From Paenarthrobacter sp. PH39-S1 (lineage in GTDB: Bacteria > Actinomycetota > Actinomycetes > Actinomycetales > Micrococcaceae), in NCBI RefSeq assembly GCF_030063245.1, contig NZ_JASISR010000010.1, forward strand, positions 1 through 64,000: a DNA stretch of 64,000 nt. Reading direction: 5' to 3'. Shown here piece after piece: positions 18,701 through 26,390 of the stretch. A model generated the notes under the pieces. That model was not told the DNA's origin. It saw nothing but the letters and a program-made list of their open reading frames with translations, and did not search any database. Every line of letters starts with the position of its first letter. Position 1 is the first letter of the stretch. The translations under genes and the position numbers were made by a program.

Positions 18701-19208
18701 GAAACTGACCACCGCCCACGAATTGTTCATTTTCAAGCTGGGCTCGGCTCTCAGCATGGAGCAGGACTCGCTGCAGATGCTCGAGGACCTGACCAGCAGG
18801 GCGCAGCGGGTGGAACTCAAGGAACTGCTGGAGGAACACACCGCAGAAACCCGCCAGCAACTCGCCAACCTGCAACGCGCCTTTGAGCTCCTCGGCGAAG
18901 ATATTGATGATTCCCCGTCGCCAACCACTGCGGGACTTGCCAAGGAGGGAAAGACCACCCTGCGGAAAACCATTCCGCAACTGGCGGACCAGGTAATCCT
19001 GGCCGGCGCGCTGGAGACCGAACACTATGAGATCGCGGTGTACGAGACCCTGGTTGCCGCAGCGCTGGCGGAAGGCAGGACCGAGCTGGTCTCTATCTTT
19101 GAGCAGAATCTCGGCCAGGAGAAAGCCGCGGCGGAAAAGCTTCGTGCCGCCTCCCGCGAAGTCGCGGCCCAGGGGCCGGTGCATTCGCCGGAAGACGAGA
19201 CGATCTGA
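18693..19208 (+). CDS. DUF892 (YciE/YciF-like) ferritin-fold protein
   Basis: The 171-residue protein is a four-helix bundle of the DUF892 family: FEKLTTAHELFIFKLGSALS, MLEDLTSRAQRVELKELLEEH, and AGALETEHYEIAVYETLVAA with the E-x-x-H metal-ligand pattern. Such proteins are stress-induced and ferritin-like. ATG 18693 lies inside the last codons of DUF2795 with AAGG upstream. A near-perfect 60-bp palindrome lies about 110 bp after its stop, between it and the convergent lpdA. Confidence 0.87.
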   Translation: MFEKLTTAHELFIFKLGSALSMEQDSLQMLEDLTSRAQRVELKELLEEHTAETRQQLANLQRAFELLGEDIDDSPSPTTAGLAKEGKTTLRKTIPQLADQVILAGALETEHYEIAVYETLVAAALAEGRTELVSIFEQNLGQEKAAAEKLRAASREVAAQGPVHSPEDETI

Positions 19209-19316
19209 CCGGAAGGGAACCCGCCTCATCTGCCCCGAGGCTCACGGCCGTATCTCGCAGGGAGTCTGCGGTGTCATCTGGGCGGAGTCGGCAGTGTTCT
19301 GGGGCCGTCGATTGTG

Positions 19317-19376
19317 TGCCGTGGATATGGATGAGTGCCACGGGAATTCCCATGGCACTCATCCATATCCACGGCA
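19317..19376. repeat. 60-bp near-perfect palindrome between convergent genes
   Basis: Arms 19317-19340 and 19353-19376 (24 bp each) are exact reverse complements. The 12-nt centre is C-GGGAATTCCC-A, itself palindromic except for one C/A pair. The whole 60 bp therefore has 2-fold symmetry with a single mismatched pair and no true loop. It lies between the 3' ends of the DUF892 gene and lpdA. Its sequence is unrelated to family A. Confidence 0.97.
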
Positions 19377-19423
19377 TCCGGCTGAAAACAGCGGTATGTC
19401 TAGTGCTCAAACGCCGTGACGCG

Positions 19424-20866
19424 CTACATATGGACGTGCAGGCGCCGCGCAGCCTCGGAAATCGACCCGCTGAGCGACGGGTAGACGGTGAACGTGCTGG
19501 CCACGTCGTCCACGTGCAGCTTCTGCGTCACGGCGAGCGCGATCGGGAAGATCAATTCGGAAGCGCCGGGACCCACCACGACACCGCCAATCACGGTGCC
19601 GGAGCCCTTTCGCGCAATGATCTTGACGAACCCGTCCTTGAAATTACGCATCTTGGCGCGGGCGTTGGTGCGCAGCGACAGCTTAACCACGTCGCCCTGG
19701 TACTTACCGGAGGCCAGATCCGCCTCGGACACCCCCACTGAAGCAATTTCCGGCGAGGTGAAGATATTGGAGGACACCTGCAGCAGTTTCAGCGGCCGTA
19801 CGCCGTCACCGAGCAGATGCGCCACGGCAATCCGGCCCTGCATGGCCGCCACCGAGGCCAGCGCGAACACTCCCGTGCAGTCGCCCGCCGCGTAAACGTT
19901 GGACGCCGTCGTCCGGGAGACGCCGTCGACCTTAATATGGCCGCCCTCGGTGAGCGCAACGCCGGCCTCTTCGAGCCCGATTCCCGCGGTATTGGGGATG
20001 GAGCCGACGCAGACCAGGCAGTGGCTGCCGGTCACCCTCCGGCCGTCGCCGAGGGTCACGACGACGCCGTCCTCGGTCCGGTCGACGGCGGCGGCTCTGG
20101 AGCGGGAGAGCACGGTCATCCCGCGGCGCTCGAAGACATTTTCCAGCACCTGCGCGGCATCCGAGTCCTCCCCCGGCAGCACCTGGTCGCGGCTGGAAAT
20201 CAGTGTGACCTTGGAGCCCAGCCCATTGTAGGCGGAAGCAAATTCCGCCCCTGTCACCCCGGATCCCACCACGATCAGCTCCGGCGGTACCTCCTGCAGG
20301 TGGTACAGCTGAGTCCAGTTAAGGATCCGCTCGCCGTCCGGCTTGGCCGTGGGCAGCTCGCGCGGGTGCGCCCCGACGGAGACCAGAATCGCGTCCGCCG
20401 TGATCGTTTCGGTGCTGGCGTCAGCCCCCTCGCCGGTTGTCGCTTCGATCGTATTGTTGTCCAGTATCCTGCCGGTGCCCGGAATAATCCGCACCCCGAC
20501 CCGCTCCAGGCCAGCATGGATGTCCGCGGATTGTTCGCCGGCCAGGCGCAGCACGCGCTCGTTGACCGCCTTGAGGTCAGCGCGCATCAGGGGCACGTAA
20601 TCGCCCTCGTCATCGACGTCGAAGCGCACGCCCAGCGCGGCCGCGTCGGTCATCCGGGTCATCGTGTCCGCCGTCGCGATCAGCGTCTTGGATGGGACGA
20701 CGTCGGTCAGCACCGCGGAGCCGCCGAGGCCGGCCCGCTCCACGATGGTCACCTGCGCGCCCAGGGAGGCGGCAACGATCGCGGCCTCGTACCCGCCGGG
20801 GCCGCCGCCCAGAATCGCGATGCTCGGAGCGGACTGGGTGGAAAAAAGATTATGTTGGCTGGTCAC
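19424..20866 (-). CDS. lpdA: NAD(P)H-quinone dehydrogenase (LpdA-type flavoprotein)
   Basis: This 480-residue flavoprotein disulfide-reductase family member has the FAD motif IAILGGGPGGYEAAIVAA, an NAD(P) motif VVGSGVTGAEFASAYNG, and AAGDCTGVFALASVAAMQG. The usual redox cysteine pair is absent: the segment reads GLGGSAVLTDVVPSKTL. The C-terminal interface reads TVYPSLSGSISEAA rather than the His-Glu pair of true lipoamide dehydrogenases. These are features of mycobacterial LpdA (Rv3303c), which reduces quinones. It is divergent from the purine phosphorylase gene with a 55-bp gap. Confidence 0.9.
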   Translation of the reverse strand: MTSQHNLFSTQSAPSIAILGGGPGGYEAAIVAASLGAQVTIVERAGLGGSAVLTDVVPSKTLIATADTMTRMTDAAALGVRFDVDDEGDYVPLMRADLKAVNERVLRLAGEQSADIHAGLERVGVRIIPGTGRILDNNTIEATTGEGADASTETITADAILVSVGAHPRELPTAKPDGERILNWTQLYHLQEVPPELIVVGSGVTGAEFASAYNGLGSKVTLISSRDQVLPGEDSDAAQVLENVFERRGMTVLSRSRAAAVDRTEDGVVVTLGDGRRVTGSHCLVCVGSIPNTAGIGLEEAGVALTEGGHIKVDGVSRTTASNVYAAGDCTGVFALASVAAMQGRIAVAHLLGDGVRPLKLLQVSSNIFTSPEIASVGVSEADLASGKYQGDVVKLSLRTNARAKMRNFKDGFVKIIARKGSGTVIGGVVVGPGASELIFPIALAVTQKLHVDDVASTFTVYPSLSGSISEAARRLHVHM

Positions 20867-20921
20867 AGTAGTTCATTCTCGCCTATCGCGGCCATCCTCA
20901 CCAAGCCGGTAGGTTATTCTA

Positions 20922-21845
20922 ATGCACACATTTGAATCCTCCGCTGCCCCTGAACCCGCCGCCGATGCCCGCGACGCTGACGCATTAAGGCCGACGACGG
21001 CGGCTCCCGGCGCTGCTGCGGCAGAGCCGTTCGCTGCGGTCCCGACCGGCACGGATCCCTTCGAGCTGGCGCGGGCGGCGGCGGACTACATTTCGGAGCA
21101 TACCGGGGTTGCCACGCACGACATCGCTTTGGTGCTCGGCTCCGGCTGGGGCGAGGCCGCCGGATTGATCGGCGAAACCACCGCCACCCTCAACGCGACG
21201 GACATCCCGGGCTTCTCCGCGACTGCGGTGGCAGGCCATGTGGGGACCGTCCGCTCCATCCTGACACCGACCGGCAAACGTGCCCTGGTGCTGGGTGCGC
21301 GCACCCACTTTTACGAGGGCAAGGGCGTGCGTGCCGTGGTGCACGGCGTCCGGACCGCCGCTGCCGCCGGGGCCGCCACCCTGGTGCTGACCAACGGCTG
21401 CGGCGGTCTCAACGAGGCCTGGGACCCGGGCACTCCCGTGCTGATCAGCGACCACATCAACCTCACGGCCGCGTCCCCGCTGGAAGGCGCCACCTTCGTG
21501 GACCTCACCGATCTCTATTCCGCCCGGCTGCGTGCACTGGCTCGCGAAGTGGACCCGAAGCTGGATGAAGGTGTCTACGCGCAATTCACCGGTCCGCATT
21601 ACGAGACCCCTGCAGAGGTCCAGTACGCCAAGCGGATCGGGGCGGATCTGGTGGGAATGTCCACCGCTCTGGAGGCGATCGCCGCCCGGCACGCGGGGAT
21701 GGAGGTCTTCGGGATTTCGCTCGTCACCAACCTCGCGGCCGGGATCAGCCCGGTCCCCCTCGACCATCAGGAAGTGCTGGCAGCGGGCCACGCCGCCGGG
21801 CCGCGGATCTCCCGGCTGCTGGCGGACATCATCGCCCGGCTGTAG
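20922..21845 (+). CDS. punA: Purine-nucleoside phosphorylase
   Basis: A trimeric-type PNP of 307 residues: phosphate-site LVLGSGWGEAAGLIGE, RTHFYEGKGVRAVVHGVR, LTNGCGGLNEAW, GPHYETPAEVQYAK and VGMSTALEAIAARH. It cleaves purine (deoxy)nucleosides with phosphate to base and (deoxy)ribose-1-phosphate. The next gene, a phosphosugar mutase, and deoC further along fit a nucleoside-salvage theme. The first 45 residues are an Ala/Pro/Asp-rich extension before the usual start of the family, so an internal start is possible. Confidence 0.93.
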   Translation: MHTFESSAAPEPAADARDADALRPTTAAPGAAAAEPFAAVPTGTDPFELARAAADYISEHTGVATHDIALVLGSGWGEAAGLIGETTATLNATDIPGFSATAVAGHVGTVRSILTPTGKRALVLGARTHFYEGKGVRAVVHGVRTAAAAGAATLVLTNGCGGLNEAWDPGTPVLISDHINLTAASPLEGATFVDLTDLYSARLRALAREVDPKLDEGVYAQFTGPHYETPAEVQYAKRIGADLVGMSTALEAIAARHAGMEVFGISLVTNLAAGISPVPLDHQEVLAAGHAAGPRISRLLADIIARL

Positions 21846-21908
21846 CGCGGCTTCCGCCGTGCCCCCGTACGCCGGCGGACCGTTCTGCGCACCTCCCGGT
21901 GCCAGCCC

Positions 21909-21929
21909 GCGCAGGACGCCCTCCTGCGC
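21909..21929 (+). terminator. Hairpin downstream of punA
   Basis: GCGCAGGA (21909-21916) pairs perfectly with TCCTGCGC (21922-21929) over a 5-base loop, 64 bp after the punA stop. A modest terminator candidate without a T-run. Confidence 0.4.
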
Positions 21930-22014
21930 AAGGTTCACACCCTAGTCCGCGCAGCTTCCGCCGTATACCCGCTTACGGGCTGAGCCGTTCCCCGGGCCAC
22001 GATAGGTTGGATCC

Positions 22015-24123
22015 ATGACGCTTCCGGACACCGAACTCCAGCCGCTGCTGCACGCCGCCCGGGCGTGGGCGGATCAGGACCCGGATCCGGTGACCGCCGC
22101 GCAGCTGAGGGCACTGATGGTCTGTGCCGGCGGCGCCGACGCCGGGGGCACCGATGCCGGGGGTGCCGACGCAGGGGGCGCCCAGGCAGGGGGCGCCGAC
22201 GCGGAAGCTGCCCGCCAGGAAGCCGCGCAGCAGGAACTCGCCGACAGCTTCAGCGGCAATCTGCAGTTCGGCACCGCCGGCCTGCGGGCCGCCATGGGGC
22301 CCGGACCCAACCGAATGAACCGCGTCGTCGTCCGCCGTGCAGCGGCGGGGCTTGCTGCGTTTCTGCTGAAACGGGCATCCACGGATCCGGCTGCTGCCTC
22401 CAAGGGCCAGGACAGCACCACCACCGACAGCACCCTGACCAGAAGCACAGTCCCTGCAACCCCTGCAACCCCGCCCACCACTGCAACCCCTGTAACCCCT
22501 GCAACCACAACGATCCACGCCACGACGGACCGCACGCCGTCCTATACCCCCCGCGCCGTCGTCGGCTTCGATGCACGGCACAACTCCGATATTTTTGCGA
22601 CCGAAAGCGCCGCCATCTTCACCGCGGCCGGCATTGAAACCTTCCTGCTGCCGTGCGCCCTGCCCACACCCTTGCTGGCTTACGCAGTCCGGGCGCTGGA
22701 CTGCGACGGCGGCGTCATGGTCACGGCCAGCCACAATCACGCCCAAGACAACGGCTACAAGGTGTACCTGGGCGGACGCACCGTGACGGACGCCGGTCAG
22801 GGTGCGCAGATCGTTGCACCCTTCGACGAGCTGATCGCCGCGGAAATTGCCGCAATCGGCCCGTTGGCAAGCATCGAACTCGCGGACTCGGGCTGGACCG
22901 TTGTGGACGCCGGCTTCACCACCGGGTACCAGGGCGAGGTGCGCTCCCTCGCCGATTCCAAGGCGTTTCCCGCCCGGGATCTGAAGATTGTCTACACCCC
23001 GATGCACGGCGTCGGGGGCATGACCGCCGTCGAGGTCCTGAACGGTGCCGGCTTTGAGGATATATCCGTGGTGGCCGCCCAGGCGTTGCCGGATCCGGAT
23101 TTCCCCACCGTGGCCTTCCCGAACCCGGAGGAGCCCGGTGCACTGGATCTGGCCTTGGAACTGGCGCGGGAGAGCGGCGCGGACATCGTACTGGCGAACG
23201 ATCCGGATGCGGACCGTGCCGCCGTCGCCGCATTGGATCCCGCCACCGGGTCCTGGCGGATGCTGCGCGGTGACGAAGTGGGAGCCCTGCTCGGGGCCCA
23301 TATCGCGGCGCGGCTTTCCACCGGGCATTCCGTCTCAAATCAGGCCGACGACGGCGGAACGCGGGCCGGCGGCTCGGGGGCTGGCGACTCGCGGGCAGGC
23401 GGCTCGGGGGCCGACGACTCGGGGGCTGGGGGCTGGCCGGTCACCGCTGGCGTCGACTCGAACGTCGGCGCGGACTTCGCCACGCCCGTCTTCGCCAACT
23501 CCATCGTTTCCTCCCGGCTGCTGGCCAGGATTTCCGCCGCCCATGGTCTTGCCCACACAGAAACGCTGACGGGTTTCAAATGGATCTCCCGGGTACCGGG
23601 CCTTGTCTACGGTTATGAAGAAGCACTGGGATACTGCATCGCGCCGAAACTGGTCCGGGACAAGGATGGCATCTCCGCGGCGCTCCTCATCGCGGAACTT
23701 GCGGCGGAGGAGAAAGCACGGGGCCGGACAATCTTCGACACGCTCGATGACCTTGCACTGGAGCACGGCCTGCATGCGGGCGACCAGCTCAGCCTCCGGG
23801 TTCCGGATCTGGCGCAGCTGGCAACGATGATGACGGCGCTCCGCCGGGAGCCGCCGGCACAACTGGGCGGATCCGCCGTCGAACATTTAATTGATCTGGC
23901 TCAGGGCTCCGACGCGCTGCCGCCCACGGACGGTCTGCTCTTCCTGACGGCTGACGGCAGACGCGTGATCATCCGGCCCAGCGGGACCGAACCCAAGCTC
24001 AAGTGTTATCTGGAGGTCATCATCGCGGTGGACGCCGCAGCGGATCTCCCCGAAGCGCGGCGCCGGGCACGTTCGGCCCTGGACTCCACACTCGCGGACC
24101 TGCGCGGAATCTTGGCGCCCTGA
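22015..24123 (+). CDS. Phosphosugar mutase (phosphoglucomutase/phosphomannomutase type)
   Basis: The alpha-D-phosphohexomutase core is complete: phosphoserine loop GVMVTASHNHAQDNGYK, metal loop NDPDADRAA, sugar loop GYEEALGYC and phosphate loop RPSGTEPKLKC. At 702 residues it is well over 100 longer than usual. The excess is in three low-complexity insertions: an AGGAD/AGGT repeat (about 40-62), a Ser/Thr/Pro-rich stretch (about 122-172), and a GGSGAGDSRAGGSGADDS stretch (about 445-480). They lie at surface-loop positions between conserved segments. Next to punA it likely converts (deoxy)ribose-1-P to the 5-phosphate or acts on hexose phosphates; the substrate is not proven. Confidence 0.88.
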   Translation: MTLPDTELQPLLHAARAWADQDPDPVTAAQLRALMVCAGGADAGGTDAGGADAGGAQAGGADAEAARQEAAQQELADSFSGNLQFGTAGLRAAMGPGPNRMNRVVVRRAAAGLAAFLLKRASTDPAAASKGQDSTTTDSTLTRSTVPATPATPPTTATPVTPATTTIHATTDRTPSYTPRAVVGFDARHNSDIFATESAAIFTAAGIETFLLPCALPTPLLAYAVRALDCDGGVMVTASHNHAQDNGYKVYLGGRTVTDAGQGAQIVAPFDELIAAEIAAIGPLASIELADSGWTVVDAGFTTGYQGEVRSLADSKAFPARDLKIVYTPMHGVGGMTAVEVLNGAGFEDISVVAAQALPDPDFPTVAFPNPEEPGALDLALELARESGADIVLANDPDADRAAVAALDPATGSWRMLRGDEVGALLGAHIAARLSTGHSVSNQADDGGTRAGGSGAGDSRAGGSGADDSGAGGWPVTAGVDSNVGADFATPVFANSIVSSRLLARISAAHGLAHTETLTGFKWISRVPGLVYGYEEALGYCIAPKLVRDKDGISAALLIAELAAEEKARGRTIFDTLDDLALEHGLHAGDQLSLRVPDLAQLATMMTALRREPPAQLGGSAVEHLIDLAQGSDALPPTDGLLFLTADGRRVIIRPSGTEPKLKCYLEVIIAVDAAADLPEARRRARSALDSTLADLRGILAP
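22126..22205 (+). repeat. 15-nt tandem repeat in the mutase gene (Gly-Gly-Ala-Asp)
   Basis: About five imperfect 15-nt units of the form GCCGGGGGCACCGATGCC encode AGGAD/AGGTD/AGGAQ repeats. A second Gly/Ser/Asp array in the same gene covers about 23356-23430. Both keep the reading frame. Confidence 0.85.
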
Positions 24124-24131
24124 TTCCAAAA

Positions 24132-24192
24132 ATGACGCCCATCCCGCAAAATGACGTGCGCGCCCCGCGTCATTTTGCGGGATGGGCGTCAT
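24132..24192. repeat. Family A palindrome, copy 2 (25-bp arms), left flank of the AbiEi-like gene
   Basis: Arms 24132-24156 and 24168-24192 are perfect reverse complements around TGCGCGCCCCG (11 nt). The arm matches copy 3 exactly and differs from copy 1 at two positions. It begins 9 bp after the mutase stop codon. Confidence 0.97.
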
Positions 24193-24311
24193 AAATCTCG
24201 GCGTCCACATCAGGACGTCCGCTTCGGGTGCGGCAAGGATTCCGGACGGGGTTATCCACATTCTCTCAGGGTGCTGTTCCCTTGGGCAGCGGCGAAATCC
24301 ATGCTGGAAAG

Positions 24312-25322
24312 ATGGATTATCACGGATTGATCTTTTGCTCCGAGGTGGCCGCCGTCGGGCAGGATCCGAGGAACCTCGCGCGTCGCGCCAAGGCCGGGCA
24401 ACTGGTCCGCGTCCGGCGCGGAGTGTATGTGGACGGCGGGACTTGGAAAGGCGCCGATACCTGGCAGCGCTATGGCCTGCGAGCCGAGGCCTTCAACCGC
24501 ACTGTGGCGGTAGCACCGACGTTTTCCCTGCAGACGTCCGGGCTGCTCTGGGGCCTGGCTCTCCTGGGCTGCCCGAAGGACCTCCATGTGCTGACGTCAT
24601 TCCAGCAGGGCGGGCGGTCCCTTGCCGGCGTTAAACGTCACTTCGGGTCCATGGACGCTCGGTTGACCGAGCTTGGCGAGTTCCGCACCACGGATAAGGC
24701 ACGGACAGCGGTTGAACTGATGGCGCGGTTGCCTTTCGCCCAAGCAGTTGCAGTCGCGGATTCCTGCCGCAGGATCCGCGTCGCCCCTGCCCCGTGGGCC
24801 GATTCAGTGGCGGGGCCAGAACGCCGAGCGCTGATCGTTGATTGGAAGCGCGATACGCCGCTGGGCCCACCGGTGAGCCTCGATGAGCTCCGGGCAGCCG
24901 CGTTGGAGCTCCCCAGCCGGGCCAAGACCGAGCGGGCAACGGCGGTCCTGGAGTTCAGTTCGGACTTGTCGGAATCGGCCGGGGAATCAATGAGTCGGGC
25001 GAACATTCACATCCTCGGTTTCCGTGCGCCGGAACTGCAGCACGCGTTCTCCATCCGCGGCGACGTCACAGCGCGAACGGACTTCTACTGGCCCAGAGAA
25101 CGGGTGGTGGGCGAGTTTGACGGACGGGCGAAGTACACGCGTACAGACTGGGCGAGCGGTAGTTCCGTCGAGGAACGCGTCCTGGCTGAGAAGGACCGGG
25201 AGAATAAGAGTCGCGCTTTGGGCATGGGGTTCGCCCGGTGGAACTGGGCCGAAATGATGGATCTGGCCCGACTGGAGAGAATTCTCAGTGATGCTGGGCT
25301 ACGTCGAACGTCAAAAACGTAA
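24312..25322 (+). CDS. Solitary AbiEi-like protein with a C-terminal nuclease-like domain
   Basis: Of 336 residues, the first 60 or so form the AbiEi-type winged helix (VAAVGQDPRNLARRAKAGQL, VRRGVYVDG). The C-terminus carries a PD-(D/E)XK-like pattern: TDFYWPRERVVGEFDGRAKY with Glu, Asp and Lys spaced as in DUF559/Vsr-like folds, then EKDRENKSRALGMGFARWNW. AbiEi is the antitoxin of type IV abortive-infection systems, but no AbiEii toxin gene is adjacent. Solitary versions are frequent in actinobacteria and their role is unknown. ATG 24312 follows GGAAAG. The gene is flanked on both sides by near-identical family A palindromes. Confidence 0.75.
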   Translation: MDYHGLIFCSEVAAVGQDPRNLARRAKAGQLVRVRRGVYVDGGTWKGADTWQRYGLRAEAFNRTVAVAPTFSLQTSGLLWGLALLGCPKDLHVLTSFQQGGRSLAGVKRHFGSMDARLTELGEFRTTDKARTAVELMARLPFAQAVAVADSCRRIRVAPAPWADSVAGPERRALIVDWKRDTPLGPPVSLDELRAAALELPSRAKTERATAVLEFSSDLSESAGESMSRANIHILGFRAPELQHAFSIRGDVTARTDFYWPRERVVGEFDGRAKYTRTDWASGSSVEERVLAEKDRENKSRALGMGFARWNWAEMMDLARLERILSDAGLRRTSKT

Positions 25323-25333
25323 GCGCCAAGAGA

Positions 25334-25398
25334 AAATGACGCCCATCCCGCAAAATGACGTGCGCCTCGCGCGTCATTTTGCGGGATGGGCGTCATTT
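25334..25398. repeat. Family A palindrome, copy 3 (27-bp arms), right flank of the AbiEi-like gene
   Basis: Arms 25334-25360 and 25372-25398 are perfect reverse complements around TGCGCCTCGCG (11 nt). It begins 12 bp after the AbiEi-like stop. Its right arm contains the TGA stop codon (25393-25395) of the convergent LysR gene. Confidence 0.97.
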
Positions 25399-26313
25399 CG
25401 GCGCTCCCGGCTTACGCCCGCCGCGTTCCCGGCGGGCGGCCGCTGTCACCAGGTCTCCGGCCGGTCCTTCCAGCATCCGGGGTCCCTTCCATACGGCGTG
25501 CATCCGCCGTTCCAGGGACAACCCCGGTACCGGCACTTCCACCAGGGCGCCGCTCTCGAGCCATGGGCGGACGGCGAAGATGCTGAGCACGGCCGCGCCG
25601 GCGCCGGCAGCAACACTGAGCCGCACGGCCGCGTTGCTGCTCAGCTCCATGGTGGGCGGAACCGGCCCATAGGCCTTCAGCGCGCGATCGAGCGTATTCC
25701 GTGTGCCGGACCCGGGTTCGCGCACCACCAAGGCGGTAGAGGCCAACTCCTGAGGCGTCACTCCATTCCGTGCGGACGCCCAAGGATGATCCGGTGCCAC
25801 CACGACCACCAAGCGGTCTGTGGCCACGATCAACCGATGCAGGCCGGTGGCCAGACGCGGCGACTCCACGAATCCCACGTCCGCCGCTCCCTGGGCAATC
25901 AGCTCGAATACCCGGCTCGAGTTCTGGACGGACAAGGTCACGCTGAGGTCGGGATCAGAGCGCTTGAGTGTCGCCAGCCAGCCCGGCATCAGGTATTCGG
26001 CAACGGTCATACTTGCCGCTACCTTCAGCCGGGAGAGGCGTTGCGTCTGCAGCGCCTCCGCCGCGGACATCAACTCGCGTGCGCTGTCCAGCGCCGGCCG
26101 CGCCCAATCAACAACGACGGCGCCTTCAACCGTCAGCCGCGATCCGCCGGGGCGCCGATCGATCAGAATCACGCCCAGCGAGCGCTCCAGCCGTGCCAGC
26201 GACCGGCTCGCGTTCGGCTGCGCCATACCCACGGCGCGCGCCGCCGAGCTCAGGCTGCCGCATTCGGAAACCGCCACCAGAAGTTCAAGGACGGCGAGAT
26301 CGGGCCAGTTCAT
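25393..26313 (-). CDS. LysR-family transcriptional regulator
   Basis: The N-terminus holds the LysR helix-turn-helix (LELLVAVSECGSLSSAARAV, GMAQPNASRSLARLE) and the rest is the two-lobed effector domain of about 220 residues. It is divergent from a YeiH-type transporter, an arrangement like YeiE/YeiH in enterobacteria, so it probably regulates that gene. ATG 26313 (MNWPDLAVLELL) is preferred; ATGs at 26319 and 26340 are also in frame, but a perfect operator-like palindrome lies under them. Its last codon and stop lie inside a family A palindrome, so the natural C-terminus may have been altered by that element. Confidence 0.88.
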   Translation of the reverse strand: MNWPDLAVLELLVAVSECGSLSSAARAVGMAQPNASRSLARLERSLGVILIDRRPGGSRLTVEGAVVVDWARPALDSARELMSAAEALQTQRLSRLKVAASMTVAEYLMPGWLATLKRSDPDLSVTLSVQNSSRVFELIAQGAADVGFVESPRLATGLHRLIVATDRLVVVVAPDHPWASARNGVTPQELASTALVVREPGSGTRNTLDRALKAYGPVPPTMELSSNAAVRLSVAAGAGAAVLSIFAVRPWLESGALVEVPVPGLSLERRMHAVWKGPRMLEGPAGDLVTAAARRERGGRKPGAPK

Positions 26314-26317
26314 GCTC

Positions 26318-26332
26318 ATATCAAAATGATAT
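26318..26332. promoter_or_regulatory. LysR-type operator between lysR and yeiH
   Basis: ATATCA-AAA-TGATAT is a perfect inverted repeat of the T-N11-A kind used by LysR proteins. It is the only AT-rich patch in a GC-rich neighbourhood, 59 bp before the yeiH-like start, and overlaps the 5' end of lysR. It fits autoregulation plus activation of the transporter. Confidence 0.6.
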
Positions 26333-26390
26333 ATTTCCATGCGTCATTGCCGGCTACCGGGTCGGCCCGGGCGCTGGCAGCATCGAAGAT

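Noticed and set aside
21846-22014. tRNA or small RNA gene in the punA-mutase gap
   Set aside because: Only an 8-bp hairpin is visible; no cloverleaf or other recognisable RNA structure.
24312-25322. Complete AbiE toxin-antitoxin system
   Set aside because: No AbiEii nucleotidyltransferase gene lies on either side; only the AbiEi-like part is present.
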